A stretch of 64,000 nt of DNA. Source: Synechococcus sp. UW69 (lineage in GTDB: Bacteria > Cyanobacteriota > Cyanobacteriia > PCC-6307 > Cyanobiaceae). This document shows positions 44,418 through 53,898 of the stretch, piece after piece (the stretch's first letter is position 1; each line of letters opens with the position of its first letter). The notes beneath the pieces were generated by a model. That model was given only the letters and a program-made list of their open reading frames with translations. It did no database searches and had not been told where the DNA came from. The stretch spans positions 1 to 64,000 of the forward strand of contig NZ_UCNW01000004.1 in assembly GCF_900474185.1 (NCBI RefSeq), given 5' to 3'. The position numbers were made by a program, and so were the translations under genes.

Positions 44418-44901
44418 CTTTGATCAGTCCGGTACGACAACGCTTCTCCAAGCGATCCGTCACCAAATCCAGAGCGAGATACCCAGTGCGTCTCATCAGC
44501 GGCTGCGGCAAAAGTGCCGCGGCTCCACTCGGTGAGAGATCAAGACTGAGATCAGCCTTTGCCATCAGGCGTTCCGGCTCTGGACGGATCCATGCCTGGC
44601 ACTGGAACTGAACCAGATCCTGCAACCGGCCGAGCCCATGAATCGTGCAATATTCAAAGACGATCGAGAGTCGATCACCATCCCAACTAGAGCGAAACAT
44701 CACCTCGGGCTGCAGCTGGAAATTCAGCAGCTGATAGGGCCGAGACGCATAGAGGAAACGGCCGTTCTGCAGCCGCTCCACTCTTTTGCGGTTCAACAGT
44801 GCCTTCATCGGACGGCCAGGCTGCGAGAGGTATCCCTGCAGCTGGGCCAGGGATGCATCGGGCAGCTGAAGAGCGATGCCATGGGAACGGTGAACCTGCA
44901 C
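44386..44901 (-). CDS. DUF1997 protein
   Basis: A 171-residue cyanobacterial/plastid-type protein. It starts near the divergent fumC gene and shows LQGYLSQPGRPMKALLNRKR, YLSRPYQLLNFQ-like sequence and repeated beta-strand segments, ending with a helix (MRRTGYLALDLVTDRLEKR). Pattern and neighbourhood fit DUF1997. Function is unknown; relatives are predicted lipid- or START-like folds. The 3' end overlaps the nominal start of the KpsT-like gene. Confidence 0.72.
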   Translation of the reverse strand: MQVHRSHGIALQLPDASLAQLQGYLSQPGRPMKALLNRKRVERLQNGRFLYASRPYQLLNFQLQPEVMFRSSWDGDRLSIVFEYCTIHGLGRLQDLVQFQCQAWIRPEPERLMAKADLSLDLSPSGAAALLPQPLMRRTGYLALDLVTDRLEKRCRTGLIKGALDWVASHS

Positions 44902-44997
44902 CGGACAACAAGGAAACGGTTGATGCGGAACGATGGCACGTCTGACGGAAGGTGATCACGGATGATCGATTCAACGCTCGATCGCGCCGAGGCCCCG

Positions 44998-46395
44998 ATG
45001 ACGCAGCCGTTCAGGATTGAAACCGACAGCCTGGGTGGCATTGAGGTGGAATCTGAGGCGCTCTGGGGGGCCCAGACCCAGCGGTCGCTTCAGAACTTCG
45101 CCATCAGCAATGAACGGATCCCCCTCGAAATCATCCAGGCCCTGGCCTGGATCAAGCGCTCCTGCGCCACGGTGAACGGCCAGCATGAGCTTCTGAGCCT
45201 TCAACAGGTAGAGCTGATCTGCACGGCAGCGGATGCCATTGCCGCCGGCCAGCACAACGATCAGTTCCCACTTCGGGTCTGGCAGACCGGAAGTGGGACC
45301 CAGACGAACATGAACATCAACGAGGTAATCAGCAATCTGGCGTCCAAGGCGTCAGGCACCGCCCTCGGCAGTCACTGTCCGGTGCATCCCAATGACCACG
45401 TCAATCGATCGCAATCCACCAATGACGTGTTTCCCGCTGCCATCCATGTCGCCGCGGCCAAGCAGCTGAAAGATGGGCTGCTGCCAGCACTCGATGCCCT
45501 GGTGCATGCCTTCGATGCCAAAGCCCAGGCCTGGATGCCGATCGTCAAGATCGGCCGAACCCACCTGCAGGATGCGGTGCCCTTGCGCCTTGGCGATGAA
45601 GTCGCCGCATGGCGGGATCAACTCAAACAATCCCAGGGCTGGATTGAGGACTGCCTGGTCAGCCTTGGCGACCTCCCCCTTGGGGGCACCGCGGTTGGCA
45701 CGGGGTTAAACACCCCCCCGGGCTTCCGCCATGCCGTCGCGGACGAGCTAAACAGGGTCGCTGGAGTTGATGTCCGTCCTGCGGAAAATCTGTTCGCGGT
45801 CATGGCCGGCCATGACGCCCTCGTCCATGCGATGGGGCAGCTTCGCCTTCTATCCGTGGCCCTACTGCGCATCGCCAACGACATCCGTCTGCTCGGATGC
45901 GGCCCCAGGGCCGGTCTGGGCGAGCTGCAGCTCCCCGCCAATGAACCGGGCAGTTCAATCATGCCGGGAAAAATCAATCCCACCCAATGCGAGGCCATGG
46001 CGATGGTCTGCACCCAGGTGATCGGACTCGACGGCGCCGTAGCGGCCGCCGGCGCAGGTGGCCATCTGCAGATGAATGTCTACAAACCCTTGATCGGCTT
46101 CAACCTATTGCAGTCGATTCGGATGCTCAAAGACGCCATCACCAGCTTCCGCCAGAACCTGGTGGAGGGATTGGAGCCGGATCTGGAGCAGATTCAAAGG
46201 TTCGTCGATCGCTCCTTGATGCTGGTCACCGCTTTGACCCCCAGCATCGGTTATGAGAAGGCAAGCGCTATCGCTCAACATGCCCACCATCAAGGGCTGA
46301 CGCTGAAACAGGCGGCACTGGAGCTCGGTCACATCACGGAAGCGGACTTCGATCAACAGGTGGATCCCAGCGCCATGGCCGCTCCTGACGCCTGA
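44998..46395 (+). CDS. fumC: Fumarate hydratase class II
   Basis: A 465-residue fumarase interconverting fumarate and malate. The superfamily signature GSSIMPGKINPTQCEAM is intact, with GSGTQTNMNINEVI and VHPNDHVNRSQSTNDVFP. The frame is open to 44962, but the ATG at 44998 with GAGG eight bases upstream gives the standard N-terminus. Convergent with the helicase gene, two bases apart. Confidence 0.97.
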   Translation: MTQPFRIETDSLGGIEVESEALWGAQTQRSLQNFAISNERIPLEIIQALAWIKRSCATVNGQHELLSLQQVELICTAADAIAAGQHNDQFPLRVWQTGSGTQTNMNINEVISNLASKASGTALGSHCPVHPNDHVNRSQSTNDVFPAAIHVAAAKQLKDGLLPALDALVHAFDAKAQAWMPIVKIGRTHLQDAVPLRLGDEVAAWRDQLKQSQGWIEDCLVSLGDLPLGGTAVGTGLNTPPGFRHAVADELNRVAGVDVRPAENLFAVMAGHDALVHAMGQLRLLSVALLRIANDIRLLGCGPRAGLGELQLPANEPGSSIMPGKINPTQCEAMAMVCTQVIGLDGAVAAAGAGGHLQMNVYKPLIGFNLLQSIRMLKDAITSFRQNLVEGLEPDLEQIQRFVDRSLMLVTALTPSIGYEKASAIAQHAHHQGLTLKQAALELGHITEADFDQQVDPSAMAAPDA

Positions 46396-46397
46396 GC

Positions 46398-49172
46398 TCA
46401 GGCCGCCCGCTCTGTTGCCGGGTTGAGAGCAGCGGAGGATGGCACCAGATCCTCAGCCTCGGCCACCGGGAAGCGATTGATGGCTTTCAGAGCCTGCCGG
46501 GCATGGCTGCGTAGCTGCTCGCTGATGGCCTCGCAATAGGGAACCTGGGCAAGCAGATCCACGGTGCGGCGCATGATGCGCACCACATCGCCCTCGTCTA
46601 ACGACGTATTGGCAATCAAATCGCTCCAGGTTGTTCCCCTGGCCCAGGCATCCACCAAGCCCATCAACTCGGGCTCCCACCAAGCTGGCACCACCACTCC
46701 TGCGCGTTCCTGGGCCCTCAGCAGCTCGCGACGTAAGCCAGATAAATCCTGAAGGGCCTCCTCTGCCGCAGCAGGCGGCGGAAAGCCACTCCAAAGGTCA
46801 GGGCGATTGACCTCCGTGCTGATCGCCTCAAACACCGCCGCCAGGTCAGGGGGTGAGAGGTCATCGAGATGACCACTCATCAGAGCCAGCCCCAGCCACA
46901 GCTCGTTGTCGCCCCGCAACGCGGCAACGGTGCGGCCAATCTCCGTGGGATCCAGCTCGTCGAGACATCCAAACTGTTGAAGGATGTCCATCAAGGCCAG
47001 GAAGGTCTCCCAGTGACGGTTGGCCCGTTGATGCAGCACCCGCTGACGTTCAGCGATCTCGAATTCCAGATCCTCCATGCGGCGGCGGTGCTTCTTGAGC
47101 TGCTTGCGATCCCCCCAGCGATGGGCCGGATGCTGCTCCTGCTCCTGTTCGAGATCTCGGACCAGCCGGGCTTGGGTCAACACTTCCCCGGCCAAGTCGT
47201 ATTGCGGGGTGGTCATGTCGTGACGCCGGGCCATATGGGCTACCGCCAAGGCCAAACCACCACTGGCCTGATCGCCATGACGCAACTCTCCCGAGCGGGT
47301 CAACTCTGGTAACGCCAGCCCATCCACCTGAAGACAACTGAGCTCTGCATGGATGCTCACCACGGCCTGACAGGGAAGCAGGATCCAAACGTTGTCGTCG
47401 GTCAGACAGAGCAGCAGCGGAAACTGACCGGGACCCTTCACCTTCTCGACAATCACCGCTGGTGCGACGCGCCCTCGTAGCTGTGGCGACTTCAAGCTGA
47501 CCAAGGTGCCGGTGCTGGCGAACTGAAGGGCCATCGTCAGCTCGTTGGCCAGCGTTTCCTCAGCCTGTTGCTGGAGAATGCGAAGCAAGCGCCGCTCTTC
47601 TCGGAGCCGCCCACGCATTTTCTCGTAGTCCTCGAAGTCTTCCCAGGGGATATCGCCGGCAACTCCCTCAAGCTGGCTGAGTTGCAGCCGCAGTTGCGAG
47701 AGATTGTCTTCGTCCTCCACGAGGTCGAGCCCCGCCAGGTAGCGGCCAAAACTGCGTTCCACCAGCTCCCTGGCCTTGGCCAGGTCATGGCGCTGCAGCA
47801 GGTTGAGAACCATCCCGTAGCTGGGGGTGAACTGGCTCACCAAAGGGTCGGCAGGACTCGTCGCGAGTTGTCCGGCCTCACGCACGCCCTCAAAGCGGCT
47901 CTGAACCGTTACGACGTAACCCTGGGAATCGAGACCACGCCGTCCGGCACGACCGGCCATCTGCAGAAACTCACTGCCCATCAGTGGGCGATGCCCCCGT
48001 TCGGTTCGCTTGGACATCGCAGCGATCACCGTGCTGCGGGCGGGCATGTTGATGCCGGCGGCCAAGGTCTCCGTCGCGAAGACCACTTTCACCAGCCCTT
48101 GCTGAAACAGCTCCTCAATCAACTCCTTCCAGGCGGGAAGAACACCGGCGTGGTGTGCCGCGATGCCCCGTAACAGGGCATCGGCATGGATTCCATCTCG
48201 GACAGCCTCAGGGTTGTCGTCGCTGTAGGCCGTCAAGCGAGCCTTGATCCGCGCCTGCTCCTCCTTGGTGACCAGACACTGCGCACCAAGATCCCGAACC
48301 GCCTTGTCACATCCACGTCGACTGAAGATGAAATAGATCGCCGGGAGCATCTGCCGCTCGGCCATCTGGGCCACAACAAAACTGATTGGTGGTGGTTCCG
48401 GTTGAGGCGGTCTCTGGGAGCGTCCCTTGCGCTTTTGCCCCTTGGGCGCGCGCCAGACCTTGCAGTTGGGATGCAGTCCGGTTCCAGCATCATTCAGCAA
48501 TGGGTGCAAACCCTTGGCGCTGCAGAAACTGAACTGAAGAGGCACCGGTCGGTGATCACTCATCACCAAGGTGGTCGGACCATGAACCTTGTCGATCCAG
48601 TCGGTCAGCTGGCCTGCATTCGCCACAGTGGCGGAGAGCGCCACGAGTTGCACCGGCGGGGGGCAGTGAATGATCGACTCCTCCCAGACCGTGCCGCGCT
48701 GGGAGTCATTCATGTAGTGGCACTCATCCAGCACCACAGCTTCCACATCAGCCAGGGGATCATCGTGCTCATCCGCCTCGGCGTAGAGCATGTTGCGGAA
48801 GATCTCCGTGGTCATCACCACGATGGATGCCTCGCGATTCATGCTGAGGTCACCGGTCATCAGCCCCACGTTCTCAACGCCGAACTGAGCACGGAAATCT
48901 CTCAATTTCTGATTGGACAGGGCCTTCAGTGGTGTGGTGTAAAAGACCTTCTGGCCGTGGGCCAGGGCGCGATGGATGGCGTATTCCCCGATCAGCGTCT
49001 TGCCAGATCCTGTGGGGGCACTCACCACAACCGAGTGCCCCTGATTGAGGGCATCCATGGCCTCAAGCTGGAAATCATCCAGCGGGAATGGAAAGATTTC
49101 GGAGGGATTCAGTGCTGCACTGCGATCGACATCGGGCTCTGATGAAGGCGTGGCCGGTGTCGATTGGTTCAT
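46398..49172 (-). CDS. Ski2/Mtr4-like DExH-box RNA helicase
   Basis: A 924-residue superfamily 2 helicase. Motif I APTGSGKTLIGEY (about 54-66), motif II DECHYMND, motif III SATVAN and motif VI QMAGRAGRRGLDSQGY are intact. The C-terminal half, with long helices and PYCEAISEQLRSHARQALKA near the end, matches the DSHCT domain of Ski2/Mtr4 proteins. Cyanobacteria and plastids carry such proteins (ISE2 in plants) and they act in RNA processing; the exact targets here are unknown. Single-gene unit converging on fumC. Confidence 0.92.
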   Translation of the reverse strand: MNQSTPATPSSEPDVDRSAALNPSEIFPFPLDDFQLEAMDALNQGHSVVVSAPTGSGKTLIGEYAIHRALAHGQKVFYTTPLKALSNQKLRDFRAQFGVENVGLMTGDLSMNREASIVVMTTEIFRNMLYAEADEHDDPLADVEAVVLDECHYMNDSQRGTVWEESIIHCPPPVQLVALSATVANAGQLTDWIDKVHGPTTLVMSDHRPVPLQFSFCSAKGLHPLLNDAGTGLHPNCKVWRAPKGQKRKGRSQRPPQPEPPPISFVVAQMAERQMLPAIYFIFSRRGCDKAVRDLGAQCLVTKEEQARIKARLTAYSDDNPEAVRDGIHADALLRGIAAHHAGVLPAWKELIEELFQQGLVKVVFATETLAAGINMPARSTVIAAMSKRTERGHRPLMGSEFLQMAGRAGRRGLDSQGYVVTVQSRFEGVREAGQLATSPADPLVSQFTPSYGMVLNLLQRHDLAKARELVERSFGRYLAGLDLVEDEDNLSQLRLQLSQLEGVAGDIPWEDFEDYEKMRGRLREERRLLRILQQQAEETLANELTMALQFASTGTLVSLKSPQLRGRVAPAVIVEKVKGPGQFPLLLCLTDDNVWILLPCQAVVSIHAELSCLQVDGLALPELTRSGELRHGDQASGGLALAVAHMARRHDMTTPQYDLAGEVLTQARLVRDLEQEQEQHPAHRWGDRKQLKKHRRRMEDLEFEIAERQRVLHQRANRHWETFLALMDILQQFGCLDELDPTEIGRTVAALRGDNELWLGLALMSGHLDDLSPPDLAAVFEAISTEVNRPDLWSGFPPPAAAEEALQDLSGLRRELLRAQERAGVVVPAWWEPELMGLVDAWARGTTWSDLIANTSLDEGDVVRIMRRTVDLLAQVPYCEAISEQLRSHARQALKAINRFPVAEAEDLVPSSAALNPATERAA

Positions 49173-49307
49173 CGAACAATCCTAAGGAGGCCTGCTGAGC
49201 CTTCCCTTCAACTAAGCGATAAGCCAGGCCAATGCCATCAATTAGATGTGCCGACATCCTTTGACGGAAGAGACCTTGACCGTGAAAATGATAGGGAGAA
49301 TGCTTCG

Positions 49308-49337
49308 AGCCTTGGTGAGCCCACCGGGGCTTTTTTT
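49308..49337 (+). terminator. Stand-alone terminator, possible sRNA or leader attenuator
   Basis: A 10-bp stem with two G-T pairs (AGCCTTGGTG at 49308-49317, CACCGGGGCT at 49322-49331, loop AGCC) is followed by seven T. No + strand gene lies upstream: the preceding gene on that strand ends at 46395 and the helicase is on the other strand. It therefore ends either a short RNA from the 49173-49307 region or an attenuated leader of the small gene just downstream. I see no convincing promoter upstream. The 245 bases before 49418 hold nothing else. Confidence 0.75.
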
Positions 49338-49342
49338 GTGCC

Positions 49343-49648
49343 ATGAAACCCAGCTTCAAAAGGGTGACAGAGGCACACCGCCGGTGCCATGACAGAGGGA
49401 ATGAAACGCACCCTGCTGTGACCACCACCCAGCTCACCAAGCCGCGTCCGGCTGAAGACACCCTGATTGATGCACTGCGGGGCTGCCGCGACGTCAAGGA
49501 GCTGAAGGCCCTCGAACAGCGCCTGGCCTCCAGCACCGATGCCCCACCGCTGTTCACCTGGATCTGTGATCTGCTCGTGGCACGACGCATCTCCCGCGGG
49601 CTCGCCGCCCGTCTGCTGTTCGAACTCCACGGTGGGGGCTTGACTTAA
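49343..49648 (+). CDS. Small conserved-looking protein of unknown function
   Basis: A 101-residue frame; the well-ordered part begins near the in-frame GTG at 49418 (TTTQLTKPRPAEDTLIDALR) giving 76 residues. That part is helical: DVKELKALEQRLASS, then FTWICDLLVARRISRGLAAR. The first 25 residues are basic and low in order, so the GTG start is more likely. No family recognised. It follows the terminator at 49308 and overlaps the end of the convergent BASS transporter gene by 4 bases. Confidence 0.6.
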   Translation: MKPSFKRVTEAHRRCHDRGNETHPAVTTTQLTKPRPAEDTLIDALRGCRDVKELKALEQRLASSTDAPPLFTWICDLLVARRISRGLAARLLFELHGGGLT

Positions 49649-50586
49649 GACGACTGACGAAGCGAAGGAGTTGGCCGCCGCCTCCAGAGGGCGGCAAGAG
49701 CGCTGCCGATCAAACAGTGAATGACAGCGGAAATGGCGCCCGGTAACGCCGTGAGGGGACTAGCGAACCCTCCACTTCGAGCGAGCACGACTGCCAATCC
49801 CGAGTTCTGCATCCCCACCTCAATGCTGATGGTGCGCTGGGCCTGCACGGTTTGGCCCATCAGCCGCGGAATCAGCCAACCCAGCAAAAACCCGCCGCCA
49901 TGCAATAGGAGGCAAGCCAGGATCAACACGGGGCCCTGTTGACGCAGCACCGCTGTCTGACTGCCGACGATGCTGGAGACGATCATCACGATGGACATCA
50001 CTGCCAGAGGGGGCATCACCGGCTCAATCCGCTGGGCCACACCAGGAAGACCACGCTTGAGCACGACCCCGACGGTGACGGGCAGCAGCACCACCTGAAG
50101 CACAGTCAAGAACAGAGCCCAACCGTCGACCGGCACGTACTGACTGGCGAGAACCTGCGTGAGACGTGGAGTCAGCACAACAGCAGCCAGGGTGCTGATG
50201 GTTGTCATGACCACTGAAAGCGCCACATCACCGCGGCCGATCAGTGCCACCACATTGCTGGCGGTCCCCCCCGGGCAACAGCCGACAAGAATCAAACCCA
50301 CTGCCAGAGGTGCGGGCAGGTGCAGGGCCGCCGCAATGGCTGCTGCGAGGGCCGGCATCACCAGGAACTGCGCCAGCACCCCGAGCAGCATGGCGCGCGG
50401 CCTGCGACCAACGCGCAGGAAGTCTGCCGGCGTCAGCCCCACGCCCATGCCCAACATGATCACGCCCAGTCCAAGGGCAATCAGTGGCCCCCTGAACCAG
50501 ACAAAGAGGGGTGGATGCACCAGGGCCAGAACAGCTCCCAGCAACGTCCAAAGCGGAAAAAGCAGAGTAAAACGCTCCCAGGTCAT
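49645..50586 (-). CDS. Bile acid:sodium symporter family transporter
   Basis: A 313-residue membrane protein with about ten hydrophobic segments. LILVGCCPGGTASNVVALI is the diagnostic discontinuous-helix motif of the BASS family, and IEVGMQNSGLAVVLA is the second. These are sodium-coupled carriers of organic anions such as pyruvate or bicarbonate-like substrates in plants and bacteria; substrate here is unknown. The frame is open 100 codons upstream into bioF, but the ATG at 50586 gives the right N-terminus. Divergent from bioF. Confidence 0.9.
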   Translation of the reverse strand: MTWERFTLLFPLWTLLGAVLALVHPPLFVWFRGPLIALGLGVIMLGMGVGLTPADFLRVGRRPRAMLLGVLAQFLVMPALAAAIAAALHLPAPLAVGLILVGCCPGGTASNVVALIGRGDVALSVVMTTISTLAAVVLTPRLTQVLASQYVPVDGWALFLTVLQVVLLPVTVGVVLKRGLPGVAQRIEPVMPPLAVMSIVMIVSSIVGSQTAVLRQQGPVLILACLLLHGGGFLLGWLIPRLMGQTVQAQRTISIEVGMQNSGLAVVLARSGGFASPLTALPGAISAVIHCLIGSALAALWRRRPTPSLRQSS

Positions 50587-50640
50587 GACGATCAGAGGAC
50601 TGCGGCCATCCTTGATCAGGGCGGGTTCCAAACTGTTGTG

Positions 50641-51780
50641 ATGCGGGACCAGGCTTCTCCCATTCACCCGGCGCGCCGCCGTCGCCTGCGGAGCTGGGAC
50701 TCCGGCCAGGAACCCTGGCAACTGCGAGATCCGTCTGGAACGCGCCAACTTCTCGATCTGGCCAGCAACGACTACCTCGGCCTCAGCCGGCATCCCACTG
50801 TCGTCGCGGCGGCGATGGAAGCCATGGCCTCCGATGGGGTCGGGGCCGGTGGCTCTCGACTCATCACAGGCACCCGACCACGTCATCTGGAGCTGGAGTC
50901 GGCTCTCGCTACTTGGTTGGATCGGAAGCGGGTGCTGCTATTCCCCAGTGGATTTCAAGCCAATATCGCCGCCGTAACAGCCCTGAGTGAACGGCACACC
51001 ACCGTGTTGGTGGACCGGCTGATTCACCACTCGCTGCTGGCAGGCATCCGCACGAGTGGGGCACGGCTGCAACGATTTGCCCACAACGATCTTCAGGATC
51101 TCGACCAGCGTCTGCAGCGGCTGAAGCACGCAACGACAACACCTCTGGTGGTGACCGAAAGCCTCTTCAGCATGGAAGGCACCAGTCCCGACCTGAAAGG
51201 CATGGCCGACCTGTGTGCCCACCACGGTGCACATCTGCTGGTCGACGAAGCCCATGGCCTAGGCGTGCTGGGTCCAGAAGGCCGCGGGCTTTGCCATGGA
51301 CTCCGACAGCCAGTGGCTTTGGTCAGCGGCACCTTTGGGAAAGCTTTCGGCAGCGGAGGCGCCTTTCTCGCAGGGGATCACACCACGATGGAACGGCTGC
51401 TTCAGACCAGTGGCGCCTTCCGTTACACCACGGCCCTGGCGCCACCGCTGGTGGCTGGGGCCCAAGCCGCCCTGAACTTGATCCAGTCCAACCCGACCTG
51501 GGGATCCGAGCTGTGCCAACGCTCTGAATTCTGGAGAACAGCACTCATGAACCAGGGCTGGCCGCGCCCCCCAGGGAGCGGACCAGTTCTCCCCTTGCTG
51601 GTCGGTGGGGACCAAGACGCTCTCGACCTTCAGCAAGAGCTGGAGCAGGCCGGTCTGCTTTCGGTCGCGATCCGACCACCCACAGTGCCTGAGGGCACCT
51701 CCCGGTTGCGCCTGGTGCTGCGGCGGGACCTGCCGGAGGGCACATTGGAGCAACTGCTCGCAGCCCTCTGCGCACGATGA
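50641..51780 (+). CDS. bioF: 8-amino-7-oxononanoate synthase
   Basis: A 379-residue fold-type I PLP enzyme joining pimeloyl-ACP and alanine. LLDLASNDYLGLSRHP, GAGGSRLITG, LLVDEAHGLGVLG and the PLP-lysine motif SGTFGKAFGSGG are intact. The ATG at 50641 is chosen because upstream codons in the frame lie in the divergent transporter gene. First gene of the biotin operon; its stop overlaps the next start by 4 bases. Confidence 0.96.
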   Translation: MRDQASPIHPARRRRLRSWDSGQEPWQLRDPSGTRQLLDLASNDYLGLSRHPTVVAAAMEAMASDGVGAGGSRLITGTRPRHLELESALATWLDRKRVLLFPSGFQANIAAVTALSERHTTVLVDRLIHHSLLAGIRTSGARLQRFAHNDLQDLDQRLQRLKHATTTPLVVTESLFSMEGTSPDLKGMADLCAHHGAHLLVDEAHGLGVLGPEGRGLCHGLRQPVALVSGTFGKAFGSGGAFLAGDHTTMERLLQTSGAFRYTTALAPPLVAGAQAALNLIQSNPTWGSELCQRSEFWRTALMNQGWPRPPGSGPVLPLLVGGDQDALDLQQELEQAGLLSVAIRPPTVPEGTSRLRLVLRRDLPEGTLEQLLAALCAR

Positions 51781-52496
51781 TGCAGATCCTGGCAATGCAT
51801 GGTTGGGCAGGCCACGCCGGCGCTTGGTCCCACTGGCGAAAGCACTTCGAGCAGGGGGGGGCCACCTGGAACGTCGCCGAACGGGGCTATGGCATTAAGA
51901 AGCCCATTCCACCGGCATGGACCACCTCCCCAAAACGAAACGGCCCAAAACGAAACGGCCCGGAACGAAACGTGCTGATCGCCCACTCCCTGGGGCTCCA
52001 TCTGCTGCCAGCATCCGTCCTGGAGAAGGCATCGGCAGTGGTGCTGCTTGGCAGCTTCACCAGATTTGTACCGGATGGGCGAGCAGGGCGCTCTATCGGG
52101 GCCGCTCTACAGGGAATGCAGGCAGCCCTGGGCACTGACCAGGAACTGCCGATGCTGGAACGCTTCCTCGACAAAGCAGCTTCACCTCATGCCCTCAGCG
52201 CCCTGCCCCCCAACCCCCTGCTGCAGGGCCTGACGACCCTGGGGCGCCAGCGTCTCCAGCAGGATCTGGACCTGCTGGCGGACTGCCGGACTCTGCCGAC
52301 GGGGTGGCCAGACACCGTTCCTGTTCTGGTGGTGCAGGGCGAACGGGATGCAGTCGTGCCTGCAGAGTCAGCGCAACAGCTCATCGATGCACTGGGGCAT
52401 CAACCGCTGACCCTCCATCGCGACCCGACATGGGGTCACGCGCTGATCACACCAAGGGTCTTCGTGGTGGTACAGCGATGGCTGGAGGGCCTGTGA
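51777..52496 (+). CDS. bioK: Pimeloyl-ACP methyl ester esterase, BioK type
   Basis: A 239-residue alpha/beta hydrolase placed between bioF and bioC. LAMHGWAGHAGAWSHW, the nucleophile in IAHSLGLHLLP (Ala-His-Ser-Leu-Gly in place of GxSxG), the acid in QGERDAVVP and the His in WGHALITP complete the triad. It should free pimeloyl-ACP from its methyl ester, the job done by BioH in E. coli; BioK is the form known from picocyanobacteria. It has an in-frame 15-bp tandem repeat. The specific subfamily is inferred from context and lineage. Confidence 0.85.
   Translation: MMQILAMHGWAGHAGAWSHWRKHFEQGGATWNVAERGYGIKKPIPPAWTTSPKRNGPKRNGPERNVLIAHSLGLHLLPASVLEKASAVVLLGSFTRFVPDGRAGRSIGAALQGMQAALGTDQELPMLERFLDKAASPHALSALPPNPLLQGLTTLGRQRLQQDLDLLADCRTLPTGWPDTVPVLVVQGERDAVVPAESAQQLIDALGHQPLTLHRDPTWGHALITPRVFVVVQRWLEGL
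51930..51974 (+). repeat. Three in-frame 15-bp tandem repeats in bioK
   Basis: Units at 51930-51944 and 51945-51959 are identical (CCAAAACGAAACGGC); a third at 51960-51974 differs at four positions. They encode KRNGPKRNGPERN in the loop before the nucleophile motif. Copy number could change by slippage without shifting frame. Confidence 0.85.
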
Positions 52497-53242
52497 TTCG
52501 CTCCGACCAAGTTCTGGAGCGGTTCAGTCGCGCAGCACCGACCTACGCAACCGATGCCCTGCTGCAACGGGCAATGGCCTGGCGTCTCGCCCAACTCAGC
52601 CGACGCTGCGCGATCCCGCGCGGCCTTTGGGCTGATCTAGGCAGCGGTACCGGTCATCTCGCCGCGGCCCTGGAGGCCTCTCACCCCGGGCAGGAGGTGA
52701 TGCGAATCGATGGGAGTGCCGCCATGCTGAGAAGCCATCCCAGCGGGGTGCAGATCCTGCGGCATGACCTGAGCAGCGGACTGCCGGACTTGCCAGTGCC
52801 ACCTCAACTGCTGGCCTCCAGCTTTGTTCTTCATTGGTTGCCGGATCCGGCGCAGCAACTTCGGACCTGGGTGGATGCGCTAGCGGACGAAGGCTGGCTG
52901 GCCCTAGCGGTGCCAATTGATGGCAGTTTTCCGCAATGGCAGCAGGCCGCCCAAAAGGCCAGTCAGAACTGCACCGCCTTGACCATGCCAGTGCGGGATC
53001 AACTGATGGCGGCCCTCCCCGATGGCGTGGTGCAACTGGAACAGTGCCTGAGCTTCACCCAGCACGCCGCCAATCCGCTGAAACTGCTGCGACCCATGAG
53101 CAACGTTGGCGCTTCGGTAACCAACGCTGGTCAACTGTCCCCAGGTCAGTGGAAGGCCGTCTTCCGGGCTTGGCCCCAATCCGATCAGTCGCCACGGTTC
53201 GCCCTGACCTGGAAGATGTTGATCCTGATGGTGAAGCGATGA
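52493..53242 (+). CDS. bioC: Malonyl-ACP O-methyltransferase
   Basis: A 249-residue SAM methyltransferase that masks malonyl-ACP so fatty-acid synthesis can build the pimelate chain. RFSRAAPTYATDALLQRAMA is the BioC N-terminus; LWADLGSGTGHLAAAL binds SAM, and SSFVLHWLPDPAQQL follows. The GTG at 52493 overlaps the bioK stop by 4 bases and has GGAGG about six bases upstream; an ATG five codons earlier is possible. Confidence 0.93.
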   Translation: MIRSDQVLERFSRAAPTYATDALLQRAMAWRLAQLSRRCAIPRGLWADLGSGTGHLAAALEASHPGQEVMRIDGSAAMLRSHPSGVQILRHDLSSGLPDLPVPPQLLASSFVLHWLPDPAQQLRTWVDALADEGWLALAVPIDGSFPQWQQAAQKASQNCTALTMPVRDQLMAALPDGVVQLEQCLSFTQHAANPLKLLRPMSNVGASVTNAGQLSPGQWKAVFRAWPQSDQSPRFALTWKMLILMVKR

Positions 53243-53898
53243 ACAGCAGCTTCAGTCGACTGGTGGTTTGCGGAACGGACACGGACGTGGGCAAAACCGT
53301 GGTGAGTGCATGGCTGGTACAGGGACTTGAAGCCAGCTACTGGAAACCGGTACAGAGCGGTCTTGAAGGCGGTGGTGACCGGGAACGGGTGCGCCAGCTC
53401 TTGGACCTCCCTCCGGAACGGATGCTGCCCGAGGCCTATGCCTTCCAGGAGCCGGTCTCCCCCCACTGGGCCGCCGAACTGGACGCAACTGTTCTCGACC
53501 CGGCCCAACTCCAGATTCCTAACCATCGGGGGGCCCTGGTGGTAGAGACCGCTGGAGGTCTGATGGTCCCCCTCACCCGCAGCTGGCTCCAGATCGATCA
53601 ACTGGTGCAGTGGCAGTTGCCGATCGTGCTGGTCGCCCGGAGTGGGCTTGGAACCCTTAATCACACCCTGCTCAGCCTGGAAGCATTGCGAAAACGCAAT
53701 CTCAAGGTGCTGGGACTGATCCTGAACGGCCCTCTGCATCAGGACAACCCCGGCACCCTCGAACAGTTCGGTGATGTTCCGGTGCTAGCGCAACTCCCAC
53801 CGCAAGCCTCACTCTCAGCAACAGTTCTGGAGCGGCTTTGGCATGAGCAGGATCTCAGCACTAAATTTCAACAGGTGCTGAACCAAACTTCCCTGTGA
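53239..53898 (+). CDS. bioD: Dethiobiotin synthetase
   Basis: A 219-residue ATP-dependent carboxylase forming the ureido ring. The P-loop GTDTDVGKT, YWKPVQSG, and VVETAGGLMVPLTRS motifs are present. The ATG at 53239 overlaps the bioC stop by 4 bases; the frame is open further upstream inside bioC but those codons are not used. Its stop overlaps a tiny membrane-protein gene. Confidence 0.94.
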   Translation: MNSSFSRLVVCGTDTDVGKTVVSAWLVQGLEASYWKPVQSGLEGGGDRERVRQLLDLPPERMLPEAYAFQEPVSPHWAAELDATVLDPAQLQIPNHRGALVVETAGGLMVPLTRSWLQIDQLVQWQLPIVLVARSGLGTLNHTLLSLEALRKRNLKVLGLILNGPLHQDNPGTLEQFGDVPVLAQLPPQASLSATVLERLWHEQDLSTKFQQVLNQTSL

